Part shown: piece after piece, positions 35,976-45,444 of the stretch
Numbering within the stretch: the first letter of the stretch is position 1
How the letters are laid out: every line of letters starts with the position of its first letter
Made by a program: the position numbers and the translations under genes
The notes under the pieces: generated by a model
What the model was told of the DNA's origin: nothing
Database searches by the model: none
What the model saw: only the letters and a program-made list of their open reading frames with translations
Assembly: GCF_025370775.1 (NCBI RefSeq)
Contig: NZ_JAMXEX010000005.1
Coordinates: 301,880 to 365,879, forward strand
Length of the DNA stretch: 64,000 bases
Reading direction: 5' to 3'
From: Ancylothrix sp. D3o
GTDB lineage: Bacteria; Cyanobacteriota; Cyanobacteriia; Cyanobacteriales; Oscillatoriaceae

Positions 35976-37607
35976 TTACCCAGTCCACCAGGCGAGGGCG
36001 TAGGGTTGAGTGGGTTCGTTGACTTGTTGAGAGAACTGGACTCGAATTTTATACCGGCCTGCTTTCGGAACCTGGAAAAATATATGCTCCACGCTGTCTA
36101 CTTGACTTTGAGAAGCGGTTATCTTTCTGGCAGGGTCGTTTTCTTCAACCGGCATCAAGTATAAGTCCAAATTATTTAATCCCCGGTCTTTAAACACCTC
36201 TGGTGAGTCATACAAATTGTTATTGTTCCTATCTTCCAACTCTACGAGTCTGTCCCAAGCAAGGGTAATGGCCACAAAACTACCGACTGTTAGGGGTTTT
36301 TCGATTACATAGTCTTGGTAATTGGGAGTTGGGGAAGTTTCAGAAGTTGACAAAGATGCACTTATTGTATTATAATCCCATCCTTTTGCTGGAACGGGGC
36401 GGGCCGGTTTCCATTGACCGGCACTGAATTGCTCGTAAGCGCGAAAAGCATTGAGGTGGCCGGTTCCCATTTGGGAATGTAGGGGAATCGAGGAGTCTTG
36501 ATAGCTATCAGAGGCTAACCAGTCGCGGTTTTCTTTGTCGATGACGGTGCGACTCATGCCGAGATGTAACCCATCACCGTTATCTTTGAGCTTGTCAGTA
36601 GAATTAAGTAAAACTGCTTTCATTACTTCATGCTGACGACTTGCTAGGCTCCAGTTTGGTTGTTTTGTGCGTAGTTGTTTATCCCCAAATTCTTGCAACA
36701 GGGCAACGGTAGCGGTGACGTGGGGGGCGGCAAAACTGGTGCCGGTGTTGCGAGTTGTGGAGCCGTCAATATTAAGGAGGGGAATGTCTCGGCCCGGAGC
36801 CAGTAAGCTAATTGAGCGGCGGGGGCTGACGTTTGCTTCTAAACCGCTTAGTCTTTGAGCATAGTCGGGGAAACTGCTGGGGATGTTGGCGACATCTACT
36901 TTGGAAAATATGCCTTGATAAAGACTAGATAAGCCTACATTTACGCCGTTGTAATTGTCGGTGGGGATGGGGATACCGCCTTTGCCTTGGTTGCCGGCGA
37001 TGACGTAGAGGACGTTGTGGACTCTGGCAGACCAGTCGATACATTGGGTTAGTGGGGCGTTGCCATCGAGTCGGGCGTTGGGTCTGGGGTCAAGTTCGAG
37101 GGGTTCGCCAAAGCTGAAGTTAATGGCTCGCACGTCGTCGCTGTTTTGGAGGGCGATGTGTTGGCTGGCAAGGCATTCGAGGGATTGACGGTCGGGGGAA
37201 CGGCTGTTTACGGCGGCGGTGGAATACAGGCGGGCGGCGGGGGCAACGCCTTTGATGGTTTTGGCGTTGGAGATCATTACACCGGCGACGTTTTGGGCGT
37301 GGCCGTCTAGTTGAATGTTGGAGGTGGCCGGTTTGTTGCCTTGAAATACTGCCGAAACTGTGACTCCGTGTGTGGGGGGGATTTTTTTATCAATGCCGAA
37401 AAGGGCGGGCCGGCCTATTTCTACTTGCCCGATGGCGATTTTTCTTCCTAAAAGGTTATAGGGGGGTTGGTGGAGTTTTTCGGCATCAATTCCAGCCGGG
37501 CCGGTTGAGGTGTTGCTGGCGGTGGCGGGCAGTATCAGTGCGGTGAAAGTCAGTGGGGTTAGGATTTTGAGGATTTTATTTATGTTTTTTGGATAAAGCT
37601 TGTCCAT
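35976..37607 (-). CDS. Subtilisin-like (S8) family serine peptidase, secreted
   Basis: 543 residues. Signal peptide ILTPLTFTALILPATAS. His103 in LDGHAQNVAGVM, oxyanion Asn206 in YVIAGNQGKGG, and Ser291 in NTGTSFAAPHVTA are typical. The catalytic Asp strand, normally (V/I)xxxDxG, reads KIAIGQVEIGRP, with Gln at the Asp position and Glu63 two residues on. The C-terminal 150 residues (residues about 400-540) are a beta-rich domain with a Ca-binding-like DRNNNNLYD, similar to pre-peptidase C-terminal modules. May be active using Glu63 or a degenerate protease. Divergent from rpe. Confidence 0.83.
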   Translation of the reverse strand: MDKLYPKNINKILKILTPLTFTALILPATASNTSTGPAGIDAEKLHQPPYNLLGRKIAIGQVEIGRPALFGIDKKIPPTHGVTVSAVFQGNKPATSNIQLDGHAQNVAGVMISNAKTIKGVAPAARLYSTAAVNSRSPDRQSLECLASQHIALQNSDDVRAINFSFGEPLELDPRPNARLDGNAPLTQCIDWSARVHNVLYVIAGNQGKGGIPIPTDNYNGVNVGLSSLYQGIFSKVDVANIPSSFPDYAQRLSGLEANVSPRRSISLLAPGRDIPLLNIDGSTTRNTGTSFAAPHVTATVALLQEFGDKQLRTKQPNWSLASRQHEVMKAVLLNSTDKLKDNGDGLHLGMSRTVIDKENRDWLASDSYQDSSIPLHSQMGTGHLNAFRAYEQFSAGQWKPARPVPAKGWDYNTISASLSTSETSPTPNYQDYVIEKPLTVGSFVAITLAWDRLVELEDRNNNNLYDSPEVFKDRGLNNLDLYLMPVEENDPARKITASQSQVDSVEHIFFQVPKAGRYKIRVQFSQQVNEPTQPYALAWWTG

Positions 37608-37706
37608 TGGGAGATTAAGGATTCTATGTTAATGGTAAAATTTTGTGAACTATAAACATATTGTTAACTGTTCGCAGCAAACAGGAAGCAGGAGACAGGG
37701 CCAACC

Positions 37707-38411
37707 ATGACTACGAAATCACAAAAACAGATTGTTATCGCTCCATCCATCTTATCAGCCGATTTTAGCCGTCTGGGTGAGGAAATTCGGGCCGTTGACG
37801 AGGCTGGGGCTGATTGGATTCACGTTGATGTCATGGATGGCCGGTTCGTGCCCAATATTACTATCGGCCCGCTGATTGTGCAGGCAATTCGTCCGGTGAC
37901 GAAAAAGCCTCTGGATGTTCACTTGATGATTGTGGAACCAGAAAAGTATGTGGAGGATTTTGCTAAGGCTGGGGCTGATATTATTTCGGTTCATGCTGAA
38001 CATAATGCTTCTCCGCATTTACATCGCACCCTTGGCCAGATTAAGGAGTGTGGCAAGCAGGCTGGGGTGGTGTTGAATCCTTCGACTCCGCTTGAGTTGA
38101 TTGATTATGTGCTGGAATTGTGCGATTTGATTTTGATTATGAGTGTTAACCCTGGTTTTGGCGGCCAAAGTTTTATTCCAGGGGTGTTGCCAAAAATTCG
38201 TAAGCTGCGTCAAATGTGTGATGAGCGCGGTTTAGACCCCTGGATTGAGGTTGATGGCGGTTTGAAGGGTAATAATACTTGGCAGGTTTTGGAAGCTGGC
38301 GCTAATGCGATTGTGGCCGGTTCGGCGGTGTTTAATGCCCCTGATTATGCGGCGGCTATTGAGGGTATTCGCAACAGCAAGCGCCCTGAACCCCAGTTAG
38401 CAGCAGTTTAG
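37707..38411 (+). CDS. rpe: Ribulose-phosphate 3-epimerase
   Basis: 234 residues. [61 protein letters not shown] and [10 protein letters not shown] are the family motifs with catalytic Asp and metal-binding His residues. Interconverts ribulose-5-P and xylulose-5-P in the Calvin cycle and pentose phosphate pathway. Ribosome site AGGAGA upstream of the ATG at 37707. Monocistronic; convergent with the DsbA-like gene. Confidence 0.97.
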   Translation: MTTKSQKQIVIAPSILSADFSRLGEEIRAVDEAGADWIHVDVMDGRFVPNITIGPLIVQAIRPVTKKPLDVHLMIVEPEKYVEDFAKAGADIISVHAEHNASPHLHRTLGQIKECGKQAGVVLNPSTPLELIDYVLELCDLILIMSVNPGFGGQSFIPGVLPKIRKLRQMCDERGLDPWIEVDGGLKGNNTWQVLEAGANAIVAGSAVFNAPDYAAAIEGIRNSKRPEPQLAAV

Positions 38412-38416
38412 GCTGA

Positions 38417-38448
38417 ACTCTGCCCAGCTTGAAGGTGGTGGGCAGAGT
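38417..38448. terminator. Perfect 10-bp hairpin between convergent rpe and DsbA-like genes
   Basis: ACTCTGCCCA at 38417-38426 pairs with TGGGCAGAGT at 38439-38448, loop 12 bases. No T-run, but the position 6 bases after the rpe stop supports a termination role. Confidence 0.5.
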
Positions 38449-38454
38449 ATCGAC

Positions 38455-39279
38455 TTACTCTACTGGGAGGGGTTCTTCCACCGGCACTTCTTCTTCGGGT
38501 GCCGGTGTTTGTGGTTTTGGGGTTTGGGCTGTGCCGGTGACTTTGGCAAGGGCTTTTTCGAGTTCGGCAACTGAAACGGCTCCGATCAGCGGTTCTCCGT
38601 TTAGGTTGAAAAATGGGGTGCCGGTGATTCCCAGGCTTTGGGCGAGTTGTAGGTCTTTTTGAATGGCGGCTTCGGCGGCGGCGCTTTGCCGGTCTTGGTT
38701 AAAGCGGTTTTCGTCTAGTTTGAGTTTTTTGGCGATTTCTAAATAGAGGGGTTCTCCAAGTTTTTGTTGTTGGGTAAATAGGGCGTCGTGGTATTCCCAG
38801 AATTTTCCTTGTTGTGCTGCTGCCCAAGAGGCTTTTGCTGCGGGTATTGCTTGTTCGTGTTGGGGTAGGGGTAGGTGTTTATAGGTGAGGGTGACTTTGT
38901 TTTTATTTTTTTCGATGAATTGTTTTACGTTTTTTTGAGCTTGGGCGCAGACGGGGCATTGAAAGTCGGAAAATTCTACGAGGACGATTTTTTTGTCGGG
39001 GGAGCCGGTGATGGGAGAGTCTGCGATGACGGCGGCGGGGTTTGTTGTCATTTGTTGCAAAAATGTTTGCCGTGATTCTTGAAGTTTTCTGTCTTGTTCT
39101 TGTTGGTAGGTTTGGACAGATTCAATGAGCACTTGTGGGTTTTCTCTAATGATTTGTAGGACTTGTTCTTTGAGTTGGCTTTCGGTTGGGGTGGTTTGAG
39201 GGGTGGGTTTGTTGCCGGTGCAACTGGTTAGGGCTAGGAGGGTTAAGAGGAGAATTAAGGGTTTGTAGGCTTTGTTCAT
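38455..39279 (-). CDS. DsbA-family thioredoxin-fold lipoprotein
   Basis: 274 residues. Lipobox LALTSC at about residue 20 predicts a lipid-anchored, periplasmic protein. Central fold: VLVEFSDFQCPVCAQAQKNV gives the CPVC redox motif; TYKHLPLPQHEQAIPAAKAS and GITGTPFFNLNG (cis-Pro) follow. A Pro/Glu-rich tail (residues about 255-274) ends the protein. It resembles DsbG/BdbD-type oxidoreductases. Oxidation of periplasmic thiols is likely. Convergent with rpe. Confidence 0.88.
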   Translation of the reverse strand: MNKAYKPLILLLTLLALTSCTGNKPTPQTTPTESQLKEQVLQIIRENPQVLIESVQTYQQEQDRKLQESRQTFLQQMTTNPAAVIADSPITGSPDKKIVLVEFSDFQCPVCAQAQKNVKQFIEKNKNKVTLTYKHLPLPQHEQAIPAAKASWAAAQQGKFWEYHDALFTQQQKLGEPLYLEIAKKLKLDENRFNQDRQSAAAEAAIQKDLQLAQSLGITGTPFFNLNGEPLIGAVSVAELEKALAKVTGTAQTPKPQTPAPEEEVPVEEPLPVE

Positions 39280-39367
39280 GGGTTTTTATGGGTAGTTTTT
39301 TCGATGATTTTTTTATTTTAACTGTTTGAGAATGAAATGGGTTTTTTGAGGCTTTTGGGGCTTTTAA

Positions 39368-40396
39368 TCAGGGGTTTTGAGGGAGGTTTGAAATTTCTAT
39401 TTGGGTGAGAATTTGGGGGCCAAAGGTTTCGGTTAATCGTTGCAAAGTTAAGGTGAGGCTTTGGGTGGTGTTGTCGATTCCTATCCAGTGGCGGTTGAGT
39501 TTTTGGGCGGCGACAAGGGTGGTACCGGCTCCACAATAGGCATCTAAAATTATATCGCCTGGGTTGCTGCTAACTTTGATGATTCTTTCGAGGAGGGCTT
39601 GAGGTTTTTGGGTTGGGTAGCCTTGGCGTTGTTTGTCTTTTCTGTTTAGGGTTTCTATGTCTGTCCAGTAGTCTTCTGCTATTTTTCCTGTGTCTAGGTA
39701 ATATTGATAGGTTTTTTGGGTTTTGGTGTCGGTTTTTTCTTGGTATTTTCTGCCGGTTTCGTCGGTTTTTTGTTTCATGTGAGAGTTTGGTTTTCTGGGG
39801 ATGGTTGCGGCTTCTGGGTTAAAGGTGTATTGGCGGGTATTTTTGGTGTAAAAAAAGATGGTGTCGTGTTTTTTGGCAAACCGGCGTTTGCTTTTTCCTC
39901 CCAAGGTGTAACACCAGATAATTTCGTTTTGAAATTCTCCTCCTTGGGGGCAAAATATTGTGTCTAGGATGATTTTTAGATAGTGGCTGGCGCTTGGGTT
40001 GCAGTGTAGATAAAGGCTGCCGGTGGGTTTGAGAATTCGGTGAATTTCTCCGAGTCTGAGGGTGAGGTTAACTATGTATGCTAATAAGCTATTTTTTCCG
40101 ATAATTTGGGAAAAAGCCCGGATGATATCTAGGGTTTGTTGGGTGAAAATTTGGGTGGAGTTGTCGAGTATTTGGTTATAGTCTTCGGTGGCTTGGTTGT
40201 TCCATTTCCAAGTATCTGTAAAAGCTTTTGTTTTTAATAATATGCCGTCTTCTGTGGTGATTTGATAGTAGTCGCGCTTGGAATGAAAGGGTGGATCTAT
40301 GTAACATAGATCGATGCTTTGATTGGGAATATATTGGCGCAATATTTGCTTGTTGTCTCCATAGAATAGCTTGTTAGTGATGACTGAATCCGACAT
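39368..40396 (-). CDS. Site-specific DNA methyltransferase, solitary (beta class order)
   Basis: 342 residues from the Met of MSDSVITNKL at 40396; the open frame extends upstream to 40477 but the extra 27 residues are not conserved-looking. DPPF motif IV at residues 34-37 (YIDPPFHSKRDYY), target-recognition region in the middle, then DIILDAYCGAGTTLVAAQKL (motif I, DAYCGAGTT) at the C-terminus. That order fits beta-class N6-adenine or N4-cytosine methyltransferases of the type III/IIS sort. No restriction gene within the window, so it may be an orphan regulator or part of a host modification set. Confidence 0.85.
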   Translation of the reverse strand: MSDSVITNKLFYGDNKQILRQYIPNQSIDLCYIDPPFHSKRDYYQITTEDGILLKTKAFTDTWKWNNQATEDYNQILDNSTQIFTQQTLDIIRAFSQIIGKNSLLAYIVNLTLRLGEIHRILKPTGSLYLHCNPSASHYLKIILDTIFCPQGGEFQNEIIWCYTLGGKSKRRFAKKHDTIFFYTKNTRQYTFNPEAATIPRKPNSHMKQKTDETGRKYQEKTDTKTQKTYQYYLDTGKIAEDYWTDIETLNRKDKQRQGYPTQKPQALLERIIKVSSNPGDIILDAYCGAGTTLVAAQKLNRHWIGIDNTTQSLTLTLQRLTETFGPQILTQIEISNLPQNP

Positions 40397-40772
40397 TTTT
40401 GGCTGGGGAAAAAGGACAGTTTTTATTTTTGTTGGGAGGAAATTAATTTTGGCAAAAAACAGGTTTTTGGGAAGCAAAGATGGACTTTTAAGGAGGTTGA
40501 TGGTTAATATTGTACTGGTGGTTGAGGGTTTGGAAGTATGATTTGCTTTTTAGGCGGGGTAATGATTTTGGGGGTTAAAGGTCTGTTTTTTGACTTAAGC
40601 TGTGCTATACCAGTTGTGGGTGTAAGTTAATGTGGCCTTGGGAAACACCGGCCCCGGCTTTATTTTTGGCTGTGGTAGGGTTTCATTTTTGGGGTGGGTT
40701 GTTCAATTTTTTGGGGACAACCTGAGTTTCTGCAATTTTACACTGTACCAGTTATAACGAATCAAAGATCCT
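40397..40772. other. Spacer upstream of hybrid kinase
   Basis: About 380 bases between divergently transcribed genes. Contains two near-identical TACCAGTT sites (about 40609 and 40747) that could bind a regulator; this is only noticed, not supported further. Otherwise AT-rich. Confidence 0.3.
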
Positions 40773-43568
40773 ATGCTTCCGCGCAGCCTTTTGCTCTCGT
40801 CTAACGATGCAACTTCTAAAAATAGCGTTTCTCCAGTGAAAATTGGTGTATTGCATTCTCTGACTGGCACAATGTCTATTAGTGAGGTTTCTGTTAAGGA
40901 TGCTGTGCTTTTGGCGGTGGATGAAATTAATGGGGCTGGGGGTGTTTTGGGCCGGCCTATTCAGGCTATTATTGAGGATGGGGCAAGCGATTTACAAACG
41001 TTTTCTGTGAAGGCAAGAAAACTGCTGGAAGAAGATAAAGTAGCGGTGGTTTTTGGGTGTTGGACTTCGGCTTCTCGGAAGGCAGTTTTGCCGGTTTTTG
41101 AGTCTTTGAATGGGTTGTTGTTTTATCCGGTTCAGTATGAAGGTTTAGAGCAATCTCCTAATATTGTGTACACCGGCGCGGCGCCAAATCAACAAATTAT
41201 TCCGGCGGTTGAGTATTTATTAGCTAAGGGAAAGCGGCGTTTTTTTTTAATTGGTTCGGATTATATTTTTCCGCGCACAGCTAATCAAATTATTAAGGCA
41301 CAATTGGCGGCGCTGGGGGGTGAGTTGGTGGGGGAAGATTATATTCCTTTGGGGGGAAAAGATTTTAGTCAAATTTTTGCTCATATAGAAGCAACTCAAC
41401 CAAATGCAATTATTAATAGTTTGAATGGTGATAGTAATGTGGCGTTTTTTAAGGCATTACAAGAGGGGGGAATTTCCGCAGAAAGTCTGCCGGTGATGTC
41501 GGTGAGTGTGGCGGAGGCGGAAATGTGCGCCATTGGCCCAGAAAATATGTGTGGTCATTTCTTGGTGTGGAATTATTTTCAAACGGTGGATACTCCACAA
41601 AATCAAAATTTTGTCAAGGCTTTTAAAGAAAAATATGGAGAAGATCGCATTACAGATGACCCCATTGAGGCGGCTTATATAGGCGTTTATTTGTGGAAAC
41701 AAGCAGTAGAAAAAGCGTCGAGTTTTGAAGTAAAAAAAGTGAGGACGGCGTTGCAAAATATGGAATTTGCTGCACCGCAAGGAAGGGTAAAAGTTGATGC
41801 CAAAACTCAGCATCTTTGGAAAACAGTAAGAATTGGAAAAGTTAGGAAAGATGGGTTGGTTGATACTATTTGGGATTCCGGGGTGCCGGTGTGTCCCGAT
41901 CCGTTTTTAAAAGGTTATCCTTGGGCTGCGGGATTGGTGCAAAGGGAGAGAAATTGGGGAATTAGGGTATCTCTTTTTAGTTTGTTTTTGGCTTTGGTTG
42001 CTATTAATTGGATGGCGGTTTGGGTGGGGTGGATTGCGGTTTCTGAACACAAGGCGCAATTGATGAGGATTGTTGAGACAAGCCAGGGTCAGGCTTTGCT
42101 GTTGGCACAAGAGGGTTTAGAAGGGGTAAATCGCAGTGAGTTTGTGTTAGTGGTGGGGTTGATTTTGAGTTTGGTGATGTGTGCTGTGGGATGGGTGGTG
42201 GTGTCGAGAATTACGCGCAATTTGGCTTCGCTAACTAAGACGGCGCAAGTGTTGGCAAGTGGGGATTTATCGGCGCGAGGTGCGGTGGTTTCGGGGGATG
42301 AAATTGGGGTGCTTTCGGCAACTTTAAATACGATGGCGCAACAGGTAAGTAGTTTGCTTTTGGGTGTAGAAGTTCGTTCGCGCCAACTTGAAGAACGTTC
42401 TCTGGAGTTGGAGATGGCAAAGGAGGCGGCGGAGGCGGCAAATCGGGCAAAAAGTACGTTTTTGGCGAATATGAGTCACGAGTTACGCACGCCTTTGAAT
42501 GCGATTATTGGCTATAGTGAAATGCTGGAAGAAGATGTGCAGGAGTTGGGGGAGGAGGGGGTTATTCAGGATTTAAAAAATATTAATTCTGCGGGCCGGC
42601 ATTTGTTGGATTTGATAGGAGATATTTTAGATATTTCTAAGATAGAAGCCGGTCGAATGTTGCTTTGTGTAGAGAAGTTTGATGTTTTGACTTTGGTGGA
42701 TGAGGTTGTGATGACTGTTCAACCTTTGGTCGATAAGCGGGGCAATTCTTTGGTGGTTTTCTGTGAGGAAAATTTGGGGGAAATTGAGGCGGATATTACG
42801 AAGGTTCGGCAATGTTTGTTAAATTTGCTGAGTAATGCGGCTAAGTTTACCCACCAAGGTAAAATTATGTTGAAAGTGGGCCGGTTGGCTGGAAAAAAAG
42901 CAATTTGTTTTCGGGTTAGTGATACGGGGATTGGGATGACAACGGCTCAAATGGGTAAGTTATTTGAGCCTTTTTGTCAGGCGGATGATTCTTTTAGCCG
43001 TAAGTATGGAGGGACGGGTTTAGGGTTAGCAATTACGCGGAAATTCTGCACAATGATGGGGGGTGAAATTAAAGTTGAAAGTGAGTTTGGGGGGGGTTCA
43101 ACGTTTACAATGATTCTGCCTGTTGTTGTGCCGGTGTCAGGGGCTACAAGTTTAGCAGAGGTTAATCCAAGTGATACGTTTTTGGATTCTCTGCCATCGC
43201 CTGGGAGAATTTTGGTGATAGATGATGATGCGGCGGCGCGTGATTTGATGGGGCGTTATTTGAGTAAGCAGGGGTTTCAGGTGGCTGTTTCTTCGAGTGG
43301 GGAGGCGGGTTTAGAATTGGCTAGGCAATGGCAGCCGGATGCGATTACTTTGGATGTGATGATGCCGCGTATGAATGGGTGGGAGGTGCTTTCTGCTTTG
43401 AAAGCTGATCCGCATTTAGCAGAGATTCCGGTGGTTTTGGTGAGTTTTGTTGAGGATAAGGCGCAAGGTATGGCTTTGGGGGCGGCGGAATGTTTGAGTA
43501 AGCCGGTTGATTACAAAAGTTTTGCGGAAATTTTAAGTGAAATTGCGTTGAAAAATATGGATAATTAG
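40773..43568 (+). CDS. Hybrid histidine kinase with urea/amide-type substrate-binding sensor domain
   Basis: 931 residues. Residues about 22-385 are a type I periplasmic-binding-protein fold like UrtA/FmdD/Ami[61 protein letters not shown]. Two membrane helices follow (about 405-430 and 460-480) with a short loop between, then HAMP, DHp ([19 protein letters not shown], His), ATPase ([23 protein letters not shown]) and a C-terminal receiver ([26 protein letters not shown] with its Asp, and Lys in CLSKPVD). There is no signal peptide and a TAA in frame 15 bases upstream closes the frame, so the sensor domain should be cytoplasmic. Likely senses urea, an amide or an amino acid. Confidence 0.87.
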   Translation: MLPRSLLLSSNDATSKNSVSPVKIGVLHSLTGTMSISEVSVKDAVLLAVDEINGAGGVLGRPIQAIIEDGASDLQTFSVKARKLLEEDKVAVVFGCWTSASRKAVLPVFESLNGLLFYPVQYEGLEQSPNIVYTGAAPNQQIIPAVEYLLAKGKRRFFLIGSDYIFPRTANQIIKAQLAALGGELVGEDYIPLGGKDFSQIFAHIEATQPNAIINSLNGDSNVAFFKALQEGGISAESLPVMSVSVAEAEMCAIGPENMCGHFLVWNYFQTVDTPQNQNFVKAFKEKYGEDRITDDPIEAAYIGVYLWKQAVEKASSFEVKKVRTALQNMEFAAPQGRVKVDAKTQHLWKTVRIGKVRKDGLVDTIWDSGVPVCPDPFLKGYPWAAGLVQRERNWGIRVSLFSLFLALVAINWMAVWVGWIAVSEHKAQLMRIVETSQGQALLLAQEGLEGVNRSEFVLVVGLILSLVMCAVGWVVVSRITRNLASLTKTAQVLASGDLSARGAVVSGDEIGVLSATLNTMAQQVSSLLLGVEVRSRQLEERSLELEMAKEAAEAANRAKSTFLANMSHELRTPLNAIIGYSEMLEEDVQELGEEGVIQDLKNINSAGRHLLDLIGDILDISKIEAGRMLLCVEKFDVLTLVDEVVMTVQPLVDKRGNSLVVFCEENLGEIEADITKVRQCLLNLLSNAAKFTHQGKIMLKVGRLAGKKAICFRVSDTGIGMTTAQMGKLFEPFCQADDSFSRKYGGTGLGLAITRKFCTMMGGEIKVESEFGGGSTFTMILPVVVPVSGATSLAEVNPSDTFLDSLPSPGRILVIDDDAAARDLMGRYLSKQGFQVAVSSSGEAGLELARQWQPDAITLDVMMPRMNGWEVLSALKADPHLAEIPVVLVSFVEDKAQGMALGAAECLSKPVDYKSFAEILSEIALKNMDN

Positions 43569-43573
43569 GCGAT

Positions 43574-43606
43574 AAAAACCCGGCTTTTTTAAGGAACCGG
43601 GTTTTA
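43574..43606. terminator. Rho-independent-type terminator
   Basis: AAAACCCGG then CCGGGTTTT with a CTTTTTTAAGGAA loop, immediately after the hybrid kinase stop and before the convergent GNRPI-repeat gene. Confidence 0.75.
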
Positions 43607-43631
43607 AAATTTGGGTTTTAAAAGTTGGGGT

Positions 43632-44054
43632 TTAATCTAAGTAACCCATTAAGGTGTCGGGATCGTCGATGTCGTTGGAAGCTATGGGGCGCCCTGCCAT
43701 TAGAAAGTCATAAATATCGAGGTTGCTGCTGGTGATCGGGCGATTGCCAGAATATGTCATCATTTCGTGAATTTGTAATTGGCTGGAAGCAATTGGCCGG
43801 TTGCCCATGATAGAAACGGTGTCTAATACTTCGATGTTGCTAACACCGATGGGGCGGTTGCCGGCGATTGATACCATGTGGCTGACTTCAAAGTTAGCGG
43901 CACCAATGGGCCGGTTTCCGGGTAGGGGTTCAGCTTGATAAAGGGCTATGTTTTCAGTTTTTCTATCTTTTTTTGCAAGGGCGCTTGCTTTTACTTCTTC
44001 GGTATCCGGGGTGGAGGTAGAATCTGTTACTTCAGTTGTATTCTTTTTTTTCAT
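43632..44054 (-). CDS. GNRPI-repeat protein (19-residue units), unknown
   Basis: 140 residues. A charged N-terminus of 45 residues is followed by four units of 18-19 residues beginning GNRPI (GNRPIGAANFEVSHMVSIA, GNRPIGVSNIEVLDTVSIM, GNRPIASSQLQIHEMMTYS, GNRPITSSNLDIYDFLMA) and a final GRPIASNDIDDPDTLMGYLD. Consensus: GNRPI-x-x-S/A-x-hydrophobic-x-hydrophobic. The repeat suggests a small solenoid or stacked beta structure. No signal peptide or membrane segment. I do not recognise the family. It converges with the hybrid kinase. Real gene: sound Shine-Dalgarno absent in view, but repeat conservation at protein level with differing codons argues for selection. Confidence 0.75.
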   Translation of the reverse strand: MKKKNTTEVTDSTSTPDTEEVKASALAKKDRKTENIALYQAEPLPGNRPIGAANFEVSHMVSIAGNRPIGVSNIEVLDTVSIMGNRPIASSQLQIHEMMTYSGNRPITSSNLDIYDFLMAGRPIASNDIDDPDTLMGYLD

Positions 44055-44334
44055 GGTAGGTCTGTTTGATTTTCCAAGTGATGTTTTTGGGGAAAATTCT
44101 GTTTGGCTGGTGTGTTGTATTATATCATAAATGTACCTGATTCTTAAGCAGCTTCCACAAAAGGCAGGGCACTTGGAAAATTTTGTAAATTCTTATGTAG
44201 TTTGCTTGACACAAAAAAAGCGGTGAGATTGTGAAAGCTGATGTTTGGGTTGAGAGTGGCTTATTTCTACAAACAAAAAAAAGGGCTAATCTTTTTTGAT
44301 TGCCCTCGACACCCAGGAACACCACTTGTTCAAC

Positions 44335-44847
44335 CTAGCGGCGGTTATTTAACCATTTTGCTGCAACGACTCCAACTATCGCCGCGACTAGGGGATTACC
44401 TAAAAACTTCATCAAATCTGGTTTATTTGCGAGCACTTCTTGGAAAATATCGGGATGATTGTGATAGGCAAATGATGCTAATTTGGTTACATCATCGGCG
44501 CTCATTTTGCTAGGATGATGGGTAGAAAGGGCAAGTTGTTGTTCGAGTTGCCGGTCGTTTAAACCACGTTTTTTAAATTCTTTGAAAAATTCTCTTGCTA
44601 CATCATCTCGTTGATTGGGTTCAATTTGAGAGATTGCTTTTTGCAATTCGGGTTCGAGTTGCGATGGGGGGATGCTTTCGTGTTGTAGAGAATGCCCGAA
44701 TAGTTGTTTGCGTTGAGCGGGTGTGGTGCGTTGGGCAAAGTCATCAAAATCTTGATAGTCTCCGCCGGGTGTATCGCTCATTATTTCTTTGTTTCCGCCG
44801 GCCAAATCATTCATAATTTGGCGTTTATATTGGTCGCTTGAACTCAT
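44335..44847 (-). CDS. Hydrophilic protein with C-terminal hydrophobic segment, unknown
   Basis: 170 residues. Charged and Gln-rich, then a short hydrophobic stretch LVAAIVGVVAAKWL at the C-terminus, which could associate with membranes. Sequences such as LEPELQKAISQIEPNQRDDV and REFFKEFKKRGLNDRQLEQQ are helical. GGAGAAAAAAA precedes the ATG. Unknown function; it lies in a run of four small same-strand genes that includes a CsbD-type stress protein, so stress response is plausible. Confidence 0.7.
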   Translation of the reverse strand: MSSSDQYKRQIMNDLAGGNKEIMSDTPGGDYQDFDDFAQRTTPAQRKQLFGHSLQHESIPPSQLEPELQKAISQIEPNQRDDVAREFFKEFKKRGLNDRQLEQQLALSTHHPSKMSADDVTKLASFAYHNHPDIFQEVLANKPDLMKFLGNPLVAAIVGVVAAKWLNNRR

Positions 44848-44900
44848 TTTTTTTCTCCTTAGATTACATGGGTAACCACTGGGGGTTTGCCCCTAATTTT

Positions 44901-44922
44901 GACAAATGACAAATGACAAATT
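44901..44922. repeat. STRR heptamers beside a lipoprotein stop codon
   Basis: GACAAAT GACAAAT GACAAAT between the 170-residue gene and the lipoprotein gene; the lipoprotein stop (44921-44923) directly follows. Confidence 0.7.
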
Positions 44923-45367
44923 ACGCTGCTTGATACTCAATTTGTTTGGATTGAGAGTCGTATTTTGTGGTTAAAATCAATTTTTTATCTGGGGCGTAAA
45001 TCAAAACTGTTAAGTCTTGATCTGGGAAGTTTTTGTGAAAGCCTTGGGTTAAAGATTTGGCTAAATCTTTGACTTCGTTGGGGCGGACTTGCGATGAAAT
45101 GACTACGCCTAATTTGTTGTTATCTCGCACATAGGCGTCTTGAACTAAGCCTTTGGCGGTTTGTACTACCCATTGCCCGAATTGTTGCCCAGAGGCGCTG
45201 TTTCCGCGTTCTAATTGGGCGTAACTCCAAGTTGTGCCGGTGTTGTTGGCGGGGTTGCTGGCCGGTGCTGAGGCGGTATTTACGTTGCCACAAGCGGTTA
45301 CTACCGTTAAAACTAATACCAAAAGAAGGCTGGTTAAAACTTGACGAAGCTGCTGAAATAAACTCAT
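44921..45367 (-). CDS. Predicted lipoprotein, unknown
   Basis: 148 residues. Signal VLTSLLLVLVLTVVTACGNV with lipobox VTAC, then a low-complexity Ala/Asn/Pro linker (residues about 30-45) and a folded domain with QFGQWVVQTAKGLVQDAYVR and VSSQVRPNEVKDLAKSLTQG (partial match in pattern). It should be membrane anchored on the periplasmic side. Function unknown. Same strand as the neighbouring small genes. Confidence 0.78.
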   Translation of the reverse strand: MSLFQQLRQVLTSLLLVLVLTVVTACGNVNTASAPASNPANNTGTTWSYAQLERGNSASGQQFGQWVVQTAKGLVQDAYVRDNNKLGVVISSQVRPNEVKDLAKSLTQGFHKNFPDQDLTVLIYAPDKKLILTTKYDSQSKQIEYQAA

Positions 45368-45444
45368 TTTTTATTCTCGCCAAAGTGAAGTTTTAAATGG
45401 GGTTGGGAGGGGTGCATTCTTGATGCACCCTTTTTCCCTAAAAA

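Noticed and set aside
41457-41813. 118-residue minus-strand frame inside the hybrid kinase
   Set aside because: Antisense to the substrate-binding domain, which is well supported; no protein-like features.
43632-44054. Pentapeptide repeat protein as the identity of the GNRPI protein
   Set aside because: The period is 18-19 residues, not five, and the A(D/N)LxX pattern is absent.
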